Shown: one piece after another, positions 33,490-44,900 of the stretch
Layout: each line of letters starts with the position of its first letter
Numbering within the stretch: position 1 is the stretch's first letter
Origin: Antedon mediterranea
Lineage: Eukaryota; Echinodermata; Crinoidea; Comatulida; Antedonidae
Direction: 5' to 3'
Assembly: GCF_964355755.1 (NCBI RefSeq)
Contig: NC_092678.1
Coordinates: forward strand, 395,922-459,921
Length of the DNA stretch: 64,000 nt
Made by a program: the position numbers and the translations under genes
Notes under the pieces: generated by a model
The model's input: only the letters and a program-made list of their open reading frames with translations
What the model was told of the DNA's origin: nothing
Database searches by the model: none

Positions 33490-33885
33490 GAGTGTGTAGC
33501 TCCTTATTTGGTCATCTCGATATAACTAGCTGGCAGAAGTTTTGGTAGCTTAAATGCGTTGAATCCTCTGTAAGTGTGTAGCTCCTTATTTGGTCATCTT
33601 GATGTAACTGGCTGGCGGCAGTTCTGGTAGCCTAAATGCGTTGAATCCTCTGTGAGTGTGTAGCTCCTTATTTGGTCATCTTAATGTAACTGGCTGGCGG
33701 CAGTTCTGGTAGCCTAAATGTGGTGAATCCTCTGCGAGTGTGTAGCTCCTTATTTGGTCATCTCGATGTAACTGGCTGGCAGCAATTCTGGTAGCCTAAC
33801 TGCGGTGAATCCTCTGCGAGTGTGTAGCTCCTTATTTGGTCATCTAGATTTAGCTGGCTGCAGTTCTGGTAGCTTGATTGTTCCA
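33490..33885. repeat. 82-bp tandem repeat, five units
   Basis: Units begin gagtgtgtagctccttattt at about 33,490, 33,572, 33,654, 33,736 and 33,818 (constant 82-bp spacing) and diverge by point changes. Confidence 0.88.
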
Positions 33886-34174
33886 ACATCTCGAACAGCA
33901 TCTCGGAAGAAAGTAAAATGTTTTTAAACAAACTTTCTTTTGAAGTTCCTATTCACATTAATACAACAATAACACAAAAAGAAATTTATAAGAACAGCTT
34001 AAAACTTACACGCATAATGGTGTGATTTCAGTGTGGTATTATTCATCATCAACGCTCATCTGTCTACAAAAGTAAAAATATATTTTTAATGAGAGCAGGG
34101 TACTCTATAACGTTAACAGGCCAACTTTGAAGACAGTGAACTACTAAAGTTATGGCTAATACCTTAAGTGTGCA

Positions 34175-35805
34175 TATCCTTCAGGAGTGGTCCTCGGTGC
34201 TGACATCGTCCTCCAGTAGTGGTCCTCGGTGCCGACATCTTCCAGGAGTGGTCCTCAGCGGTGGTCCTCCAGTAGTGGTCCTGAGTAGAAGATAAATTTA
34301 TCAATAATAGTTTACAAGAATCTTCAACTATAGTATGGTTAACTTTGCGTTTCAATACTCGTGCCTTCAGTCAATGTGTCCATTGTCTTCTTCTAAGAAG
34401 TGGTCCAGCGCTGACATCCTCCAGTAGTGGTCCTCAGCGGTGACATCGTCTTCCAGTAGTGGTCCTCAGCGGTGACATCGTTCTCCAGTAGTGGTCCTGA
34501 GTAGAAGATAAATTTATCAATAATAATTTACAAGAATCTTCAACTACAAAGGTTAATAACTTTGCGTTTCAATACTCGTACCTTCAATGTGTCCATTGTC
34601 TCCTTCCAGTAGTGGTCCAGCGGTGACATCGTCTTCCAGTATTGGTCCTGAGCGGTGACATCGTCCTCTAGGAGTGGTCCAGCGGTGACATCCTCCAGTA
34701 TTGGTCCTCAGCGGTGACATCATCCTCCAGTAGTGGTCCTCAGCGGTGACATCGTCTTCCAGTAGTGGTCCTCAGCGGTGACATCGTCTTCCAGTAGTGG
34801 TCCTCAGCGGTGACATCGCCCTCCAGTAGTGGTCCTAAATAGAAGATAAATTTATCAATAATAATTTACAAGAATCTTCAACTAGTAAGGTTAATAACTT
34901 TGCATTTCAATACTCGTACCTTCAATGTGTCCATTGTCTCCTTCCAGTTGTGGTCCCCAGCGGTGACATCGTCTTTCAGTATTGGTCCTGAGCGGTGACA
35001 TCATCCTCCAGTAGTGGTCCACAGCGGTGACATCGTCCTCTAGGAGTGGTCCTCTAGGAGTGGTCCTCAGCGGTGACATCATCCTCCAGTAGTGGTCCAC
35101 AGCGGTGACATCCTTCAGTAGTGGTCCAGCGGTGACATCGTCCTCCAGTAGTGATCCTCAGCGGTGACATCGTCCTCCGGTAGTGGTCCTGAGTAGAAGA
35201 TAAATTTATCAATAATAATTTACAAGAATCTTCAACTACAAAGGTTAAAAACTTTGTGTTTCAATACTCGTACCTTCAATGTGTCCATTGTCTCCTTCCA
35301 GTAGTGGTCCCCAGCGGTGACATCCTCCAGTAGTGGTCCAGCGGTGACATCGTCTTCCAGTAGTGGTCCACAGCGGTGACATCGTCCTCTAGGAGTGGTC
35401 CAGCGGTGACATCCTTAAGTAGTGGTCCAGCGGTGAAATCCTCCTCCAGTAGTGGTTCAGCGGTGACATCGTCCTCCAGTAGTGGTCCTGAGTAGAAGAT
35501 AAATTTATCAATAATAATTTACAAGAATCTTCAACTAGTAAGGTTAATAACTTTGCGTTTCAATACTCGTACCTTCAATGTGTCCATTGTCTCCTTCCAG
35601 TAGTGGTCCAGCGGTGACATCCTCCAGTAGTTGTCCAGCGGTGACATCCTCCAGTAGTGGTCCTCAGCGGTGACCTCGTCTTCCAGTAGTGGTCCTCAGC
35701 GGTGAAATCGTCTTCCAGTAGTGGTCCAGCGGTGACATCATCCTCCAGTAGTGGTCCTCAGCGGTGACATCATCTTCCTGTAGTCGTCCTCCGTGGCAGC
35801 TACTG
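34175..35805. repeat. Higher-order repeat: clusters of ~30-bp units alternating with a ~110-bp spacer
   Basis: Each cluster has several 27-32-bp units (core ccagtagtggtcctcagcgg). Clusters are separated by a conserved spacer (agaagataaatttatcaata to ccttcaatgtgtccattgtc) starting near 34,286, 34,503, 34,840, 35,193 and 35,492. On the minus strand each cluster is preceded by cttctactcag and followed by gaag|GTACGAG, shaped like acceptor and donor. Unit lengths of 27, 30 and 32 bp do not keep one frame, and several clusters contain stops, so coding is doubtful. Confidence 0.82.
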
Positions 35806-38100
35806 TTGGTCTCCATCTTGAAGCCAGTCTCTTGGATGTAAAATAAAAGAAACCAGTATCACAAGATACTCATTACCCATTTGTTGTTACTGTTAGTACT
35901 GTGGATTTAATGGATTCCAGAAAATGGAAGGTATTCTTTGTAGAAAAGCGGCCCGTAATAAAAACACAAAAGACATACCCTGTGTTCCTTGACGCTACAT
36001 ACACTGTCTCGCCCTCAATGATCCAGTACCCAACAGCACCTAAATTAGTTTAAAAATAAATTTATCATATCATTGAATGTCCACTGTTTTGGTTTTATAA
36101 GAAAATAGCCTACTGCTGTAAGTCCTTAGTGTAGTGTTATCGAGCAGGCAGATATTCTAACTTACCAGCCTTCGTTATCATCTCAGTTGGAGAAGGAATT
36201 ACTTAGTCTGTGTGGCAACCAACTTCCACTGGTTCATCTACAGATTACGCCTAGAGATATAATCACATTTAATTTTTGTTCATTATCATATTGTTTTTTA
36301 CATGTTTCTTACCTTACTTAAATATGTTGCCTGGACCCCACATTTTAAAACTTAGGCTTCCAGTGGGGTACACCTTTTCTCATTTATTATCTATTATTTT
36401 AGAAAATATTATCTGTACTTTGATTTTATTTGAGAAATAACTTTATTATTGATTGAATACTGGAGTGAGATTAAACCTATTATAATACCATGGTTGTAGA
36501 GTTAGGAGTAATGCAATGTCAGTGAAATATTTTAAACATTAACATTAAGTAAAAATTATCCGTACCTTGCAGTTACCATATGTCAGTGGTATACACAGTT
36601 CATAGGTCACAGGTCAACATTCTATCAAAATTTAATATAGAAATGTATATAGAAATTGTGTACGTCTGGTCAAATTTATTCTCAAAACGGTCATTTATTT
36701 AATTGATGGTTTCTGTATCCCTTTGAGTTAAAATAAAAGAATGAATAAAAAAAAAAATGAATGAAAAATGGATGAGTGAATGCACGTTGCTACCGGTAGT
36801 CTTCCAATTGAATCTGAAACAAAAATTAATGAAATGAAAAAGATGAAATGAACTTGATGACAAATATGATATTTTTTAGAATTAAATGTTAATGAAAAGT
36901 TAAGTGAAACTCAAAGGGAACAGAAACAATAAAAAAAAACAAATAAAAAAGTGTGTTAATATTACCAGTACCGTACCGCAATACTGTGTTGAATATTACC
37001 AGTACCGTACCGCAATACTGTTATGCATATTTAAAATTCACAAACAAAATGTACATACACAACATATTTAAGTTATCTCACGTTTAAAAAAAAAATCACA
37101 ACAAATAATTGTATTTATTTTATGGGAGGAGGGTGTATTAAACTAAATTATAGACCGTTTTGAGCAAGGGATGGGGTGGGGAACATTAGCTAAGACAAGT
37201 TTTTACATAACAGCATACATAATGCAGTTACATTAATTATACTCCACTACTTTACATCTGGGTAGCTGCAAACAGATCTGGTAGCTGGTACCACCACCAG
37301 TACCATTCCAATAACCTGTGAACCAATGTGCTGAGGAAAACAAACAACTTAAGTACAGCTCCAACAAACAACTTAAGTACAGCTTCAACAAACATCTTAA
37401 GTACATCTTATCTACTGTTCTTAATTACAAACTTAATTAAGTATGGAGCTGTACAAATCATCCTGTTATTAGTACGTTTTGAACCAGAAAATTAATATAT
37501 TGATATTATTTTTTTGGTTCCATGTTAGTTCTTACTATGTTTGATGACCACCAGATTATAAATCCAAGGCAAAAATCTTGATATCAAAACAATTTGAAGA
37601 AATTATCCAAATGTAAATATTGATCAGCAAGGGTTTGCAGTAGGATGTCAAATTTTGATATTTTTTATATAGATATTTTTAATTTGATATCATTATTTTA
37701 AGAATTTATCTCACCAACCCACCAAGACACCTGCAAAAAAAAGTTAATATATTCATTGGTCGTGTCACGTGGGAATGTCTGACCACCACATCAAGTTTCG
37801 CCCGTACGTTAATGAAGAGTTTGCAGTTATGACGATGGAGGGACAAATGAGCTAGTTCTCAATGTCCGAAGTTCAAGGTAAGGTAAATTCAAGGTAATAG
37901 AACTGGTATAGTATCGCAGGAAAACTACTCATATAGTGGAATGCAAAATGTAAACAGAGTTTTTAAAATGTATTTTGGATGGGACTGAAAACTTAGCAGA
38001 AATGCGGTGCCGTTATAACATTAACAACATATTTTAATCTTTTAAACAAACTGGACAAATGCACTCTGTAAACTGCGTATGCAAAGAGGTCACAGTGCAT
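35806..38100. other. Non-coding DNA with short tandem repeats
   Basis: A 36-bp direct duplication (accagtaccgtaccgcaata) at 36,955-37,025 and three ~27-bp copies of caacttaagtacagct at 37,348-37,415. An exon-shaped segment on the minus strand (about 35,979-36,040, GYWIIEGETVYVASRN between AG and GT) has no supportable partner exon. Confidence 0.45.
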
Positions 38101-40390
38101 ATCGGCCGCCAGTCATTTCGGCCGCCGGTTATGGAACGCCTAAAATCATGAAACGCCAAAAAGGACAAAATATGTATTGTTCATTTCGGCCGCCAATCGT
38201 CAATATTGTTAACGTATGGCACGCCTCAATTATAAAAAATGGTGTATACATGTGACTATCGCCTGAATAGACGTGCGTATTCAAACAGCAAGCAGCAATC
38301 AACAAAAACGATCATACTTTTTGATTTGTATAGAGTTGCGCTATTTTACTGTCATTCGCCGGCTTCTTCCTGACTGAGCCCTACAACCTCTCAGCCCCTC
38401 CCCCCACCCACAACAACCACTGTGAAATAAAGTAAGTCGTAAACTAATGATTTACACGGGTTTTTGATGATATCGGTCGCGTTTGAAATCGGTCGCCCTA
38501 TTTTGTATGGAGCGGGATGCATGCTAGCGGGATATACATTTTCTTCATTTATATACTAGATTTAATTGATATTTTTTAGGGGCTAGATTATTTATGTGGA
38601 TATTTTTTATTTGGTTATCAATCATTATTAATTTTAAATGTATTTCACAGGTATCGGAGAAGGACTATGTCTTTCCAAAATAGTCATTTCTAAACACGTT
38701 TAAATATTAAATTAGGTAAATATTATATCAGGCATATAATAATTTAGAATATACGTCTGTCCTTTATTATGCAAACAATTACGTAAAAGAGAACAATTTA
38801 TTTAAAAACAATAATTGTTACAATGTATAGCCCGTAAAGCCAGCGTATCCATTGTTATACTTATGCATACTGTGGCAGATTATATCATGTCGTTAACAAC
38901 ATACTATTCGATCACATAATTTTTATTTTTTTATTTTATTTACATACTTTATGTAGGATAATATTATTAAGTGTATAATAATTATTGTTGAGACAAATCA
39001 TGTGTATACTTTTATTTCTAATGTTTAAAATAGTTGTTAGTAAAAATGATCATTATATGCGGATGGTTAAAAGGCGAGTTACTGAAATAAACCCCCGAAT
39101 AAGCCATATTGGGGGAGATGCGCCTTCTATGATCGTGCAGCTGTTTCCTCTAACAATGCGTTATTTTGCTGACGGGGTTTCCCCTTTTTAAAAAGCACGC
39201 ACTTGTTAGTGTGTCAAATCATGGACAAAACACGTACGATCGTTGTCCATGGCCAGGTAAAGATGACGTCTATTACTAATAACCATACTTTTAAAACGTC
39301 TATAGGCCTCCTGCACATGTTTTTGTGAAACGATGTATATAATTTACGTATACTGTACGTCGATACTATAGATTTTAATTTGAAAAATATCTTTTATTTC
39401 TTTATTTACAATAATCATTTAATGTAAATAATTAAGTAAGTAGTCTCACATAACATCCATACGACGTTCGTAAATCTAAATGTTTAAATATCAGTACCTC
39501 TTTGAGAATCGTGTCCACCTTTATTATCCATACATTATTCTCACATCTATCATTGTACATCATAGACATACTGTAGGGCTGGTAGATTGATTTATAACGG
39601 AATATTATCTATATATTTTATTATTATCCTAAACCATGCTCACGTCAGAGTGGCGGATATCGAATGCAAAAATCATCATCATGCATCAAATTCCTTTATT
39701 GCATAAACCTCATTGAGCTGGTATCCACTTGCAGGTATAGAACGAGTTTCGTAATTAACTGTGATTAAAAAATACGCAATAGGCGCGTCTACTAACTTGT
39801 TTAACTATTAAATTATTATTTATTTTCAAAACCTTAAACAACGGCATGCTAAAAGAACACATTACAATTCATTAAAACCTGTAAGATAAAATGGAAACAC
39901 AAATTATTTATAAATAATGAGATAAATATTTATATTTACTGTACTTAAGAAATAACGATCGAGGTTTAAAAAAATGTAACAGTATTATTAGAAATTCCAA
40001 TATTCAAAATTAACTAAAAACATAATGAACGTTTTCATTAAAAATGTAGGCCTATCTAATGCGCCATATACAAATTAGCGCGACCAAAATAAAACGCGAC
40101 CGATATCAAACGTAACTAATAGGATAAAAAGCGTATCTAGCGGCGCTCCATACAAAATACCGGAATGTTTATTTTATCGCGACCGATTTCAAACGACACC
40201 ATTTACACATGTCTATTCAGGCGATAGGCACATGTATACACCCTTTTTGACAAGTAAGTAACAATACGTTATTAACAATATTGACGATTCTGGCGGCCGA
40301 AATGAACAATACATATTTTGTCTTTTTTGGCGTTTCATGATTTTGGGCGTTCCATAACCGGCGGCCGAAATGACTGGCGGCCGAAATGAT
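38101..40390. mobile_element. 2.3-kb element with long inverted repeats rich in CGGCCGCC
   Basis: Left arm from 38,101 (cggccgccagtcatttcgg, ccgccggttatggaacgcc, and a third cggccgccaatcgtcaat) and right arm to 40,390, its imperfect reverse complement, extending inward at least 170 bp to catgtctattcaggcgat. A second inverted block (gatatcggtcgcgtttgaaa at 38,467; tttcaaacgcgacc-type at 40,080-40,200) lies further inside. No clear target duplication. One 68-codon frame (38,985-39,191) is not convincing. Confidence 0.78.
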
Positions 40391-41377
40391 CAGACACCTG
40401 CAAAGACATGCTTCTCCTACTACTTACTACCCGTTCGTCTTTCGACTCTTTTTACTTGTAGGCTTGTAGACCAACGGTGATAGGGCCTGTCATTCGTTTA
40501 CTTAGAAAGTCTAGGCCTACTACTCTAAAACATACTGTAGGCCTTCGCTAAATTTAAAAACTTCTACTTACCTCACTGCGAAACCCATCCAGCTCCTCTT
40601 CTCCGGCCTTCTCGGTGATGCAGTCTTCCCTCATCGCGACGTTTAAACAGGAATGCCGAACTTACCGCGTCAAATTGCCAACTGCTCGCTGCATGCTGGA
40701 AACGAAAATTGTGTCACGCTTGATTGAATTCAAGACCAATACGCAATTTGATTGGACCATTGTTTAATATATTCAAATGATTAACATACATCTGTATGCT
40801 CACATTTTTGTTGATATTGTTTTAGCGGAAAACATTTATTCTTGCAAATACACAAAATGTCTCATAGAAAAACTCCCAACCGTCCACAATATTGTAGCCT
40901 TAATTTTTTTCCAAGAAATTCATATTCATATTTAGGTGACATGGTTACGTGAATGTCACGCAATTGTCTTACCATAAATTGTACGATGATCGGAAATGAC
41001 CAGACCCTGATGCAAGGTGTCTTTTACAAATACATAAACAAATTGGTTTAAAATCGGAAATAATTTTCCAATTAATTAAAACTTATTTTATTTGAGAAAA
41101 AAAAATCTGAAATTTAAGACAAAAAAAGACTATTAAAACATATGTAAGAAAAATTGAATGAATATATTTCATAATTATGTTTACATGAATCATGATATTT
41201 TGTACATTACTTAATATTTTAAATAACTACACAAGACAAGATAGTGTGTATCATTCTGTACTAACAAAAATTTGAATGTAAAATGTAATTTTTATAACAA
41301 ATATAATAAAGAAAAACATGTGTACATGTCTGGAGAGGGGCATCAGGAAGTGCATTTCTTTTGATAGCCAAAGATAA
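40391..41377. other. Non-coding DNA
   Basis: No gene or repeat recognised apart from AT-rich runs. Confidence 0.45.
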
Positions 41378-41545
41378 ATTATAAACTTATCTTTGAAAAA
41401 CTATTAACATCACGACGAGTAACTACATATTGGAATAGTTTGCCAACCAAAGTCGTAATTTCTGAAACCACCAACACATTTAAAAACCGATTGGATTCGT
41501 TGTACAAACTCTCTAAACTAAACAATATGTTCATTACATTAAAGA
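41378..41545 (+). pseudogene. LINE RT C-terminal tail fragment
   Basis: Reads RRVTTYWNSLPTKVVI followed by ETTNTFKNRLDSLYKL, the last motif of many CR1/RTE-like LINE ORF2 proteins (WNSLP...FK.RLD), ending in LINE-like 3' sequence. The rest of the element is absent. Compare the same motif at the end of the LINE at 45,645-46,568. Confidence 0.68.
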
Positions 41546-41734
41546 GATTGCAGTGTGTTTACCCTCAAGCCGCTGGATGTAACTTTCGTCTTTTAAAATA
41601 CAGCTGTATAATCCACCAACACAAAGGTGTAATACCACCAACACAAAGGTGTAATACCATCAATACAAATAAATATAACATGTAAGCATCTGTAGCATTA
41701 CATTCAACATAATTCATAATCAAGTCCAAAGTTT

Positions 41735-41945
41735 GACATCTCATGCAATATATTCAACACAGTGCGGTGATTCTATGAGCTCAAAAGTTTTTGTTTATAA
41801 GACATTTCATTCAACGCAACAAGTTTATAAGGTCAAAAGTGTTTGTCTGTGAGACATCTCATGCGCTATATTCAATGCATCGGTATGAAGCCTTAAGTTA
41901 AACAGTTTTTATATGCGAGACATCTCATGCATTATATTCAACACA
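41735..41945. repeat. Degenerate ~66-bp repeat containing the PRPF18 stop codon
   Basis: Four copies of gacatctcatgc..tatattcaa start near 41,735, 41,801, 41,853 and 41,919. The last one (highest coordinate) is the genuine end of the PRPF18 coding sequence (final codons V-E-Y-N-A-stop); the others lie downstream in the presumed 3' UTR. Confidence 0.7.
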
Positions 41946-44900
41946 CCGCGACGGGTCCGTTGGATATTGTCTCTGGCAAAGAGTCATCAACCTTTTCAAT
42001 CCCTGAAAATAAAAATTTCACTGTAGTGTCATGATGTTTTTGTCTGCATATTATGCCAAAGATTGACAATTATTACCTCATAGACAGTGGTGTAACCGTA
42101 ACCCCAAATCATTTTTTTAGAAACCCCAAGAGGCCTCGGGGATTGTTAGCCTTTTTTAACATATTTTAAAGCCTGTATTTACTGCTCAGGGGCCCCTGCT
42201 TTAGCCAGTGAGCACTCATAGCCGTTACACCACTGCTCATAGACTGACTTTCTTACAAATCATTTTACAAAATCAAAGTACCTGGATGTATTTTCTTTGT
42301 GTTTCATCATTTAGCACATCTTAAAAAAAAAAGTTAAGGAATATTTTTTTTTACAGATTGGAAAACTATTTCACGCCTCTAAAGTCTCATTTGAGTAGTA
42401 GTATAATATATAAATTTTTTTTTCGCAAATTCAATGCATATAAAAATAACATGGAGTATCAAAATAACATGGAGTATCAAAAATAGTAAAAGATTAATGC
42501 AAAATTAACAAACATTGAAGCACTGCAGAATTTACTCAAATTAATTTATTATTATTATAAAAGCATCATTAAAAGGATACGAGCAACGTGTTGTGCGTAG
42601 ATCTTTTCTCTTCCAGTACGAGCATGAATACCCACCATAGTGACTCCTATTGGCCAAGGGGCATTGCCTATTGCCATTTGGAGATAAGCATCATTTGCCT
42701 ACAAAGAAAAATTACAAAAATGTTTAAATAATACATCACTTTGTGTCTATATTTAATTAGGTATCATACACATTAATGTTAATCCATACCTTAATTAGGT
42801 ATAATACACATTAATGTTAATCCATACCTTAATTAGGTATCATACACATTAATGTTAATCCATACCTTCACATAGTTTCTGTCCAATAAAAATCCAACAA
42901 TCAACTTTAAATGTTCCAAGATATCTGTTGCAACATTCTGTAATATTAAACAAAGTGTATTACTAAGTATGTACTGCATACCTCTTCCATATTTCATCCT
43001 TCTAAGTTCCATCCATCCTTCATCCATATTCCATCCATATTTCATCCATCCTTTCATCCATGTTTCATCCTTCCATCCATATTTTATCCTTCCATCCTTC
43101 CATCCATCCTTTCATCCATATTCCATCCATCCTTCCATCCATATTTCATCCTTCCATCCATATTTCATCCTTTCATCCATATTTTATCCTTTCATCCATA
43201 TTTCATCCTTCCATCCATCCTTTCATCCATATTTCATCCTTTTTTAAACATAATGTTAAGACTACTATTGGTATGTACTGTGCAGATATCAAATAATGTG
43301 ATACTTTACCCTTTTCTTAAGTTTCCTTAAGAGTGGCTTAAGATAAGTTTTGGTTTGCGAATGAGTGGCGCTCAGTAACTTTCCTTTTGTACTTCTTTTT
43401 TCTTGTGACGGCCGCTCATTCAAAACTTCTGCCCAAACCTTCAATAAGAACTAGAAAAAGAGTTGGATAAAAAAGTAAAGCTCTGTCTACATTATGAAAA
43501 TAGTTTGACCAAATATGGTAGTGATATGAAGTTGTCGTGTCCATATATGGGCACAACACATGTTTTTTCAACATAAAAGTAGATAGTGTAGACAGAGCTT
43601 AAAGCATGTATCATTTGTGTGAATCAATAAAACTTCTGCCCAAACCTTCAATAAGAACTAAAAAAAGATTGATAAATGAGTCAACAAAAAGTAAAGCTCT
43701 GTTTACACTGTCAAACTACATTTACCAAATATGGTAGTGATATGATGTCATCATGTCACATGTTTTTGTCACATAAAGTTTGATAGTGCAGACAGAGCTT
43801 AAATCAATTTATGTACTTATGACTTTCTTCATAACTTAGCCAACACATTAAGTACCTTTACGTATTTGAGAATGACTTCATGATCGAGATCTTTATCATC
43901 CTTTCCCATGCCTTCTGCTAATTTCATAATATCGTCTAACGTCGTACCATCATCCTCAACCTAAATAATAATAATAACATTCATCAATTATGTTCAGGAT
44001 TTTATATAAGTAGATTATCTTATTGCTGCATGTGTACAATGCTGCGTATAATAGGCTCCAATCTGCTTTTACACGAAACTTGTCACTTCTTCTGATTTTT
44101 CTTTTACAGCGTCATGCGCAATGATCGTTAGAATGGCACTATAAAAATAGAAATTATTGTACAGCCAACTCTCCCAATACCAGACACCTTTAGGCTGGCC
44201 TAGAATGTCTGGTTTTCTCGAAAATTCCATTTTTATAGCGCCATCCCAACGATCATTGCGCATGACGCTGTAAAGAAAAATCAGAACAAGTGAGTTTTAT
44301 TTATACATCATACCTTAATGTCTCCTGCTTTATTTTGTACATTATCACCCTGAGCTTGTACTATTTCATCTAAATACTGTTGATCAAGTTGATCCATGGC
44401 TTCTTTGAAATCATTACGGAACCCCTATATAATAATGAACACATAGTTAATGAACACAGAGTTAATGAACACAGAGTTAATGAACACATATAATGAACAC
44501 AGAGTAAATGAACACAGAGTAAATGAACACAGAGTACATGAACACAGAGTAAATGAACACATAGTTAATGAACACAGAGTAAATGAACACAGAGTAAATG
44601 AACACAGAGTAAATGAACACAAATTAATTCAGATTAGATCAATAGATTAATTGCAAATGCACAAGATAATTTGATTGGTGGATCTAAAAGAATCTGTTAA
44701 ATACTTAGTAGCTACTTAGAAAATTAAACTATACTTTATTTATTTCTGGTTGTAAAATTTCAATTCTCCGTAATCTATGATATGAGTCTGCATCGGTTTC
44801 TCCAAACAAACGTATCGGTTCATCTCGCTCTCGAAGCCTACGAACAACCTAAAGAATTGACAAATATTACGACAATAATATCAATTAAAAGGCATGACAA

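Noticed and set aside
36160-36250. Possible exon upstream of the GYWIIEGETVYVASRN segment
   Set aside because: All three frames from the available acceptors meet a stop before the donor, so a gene model could not be supported.
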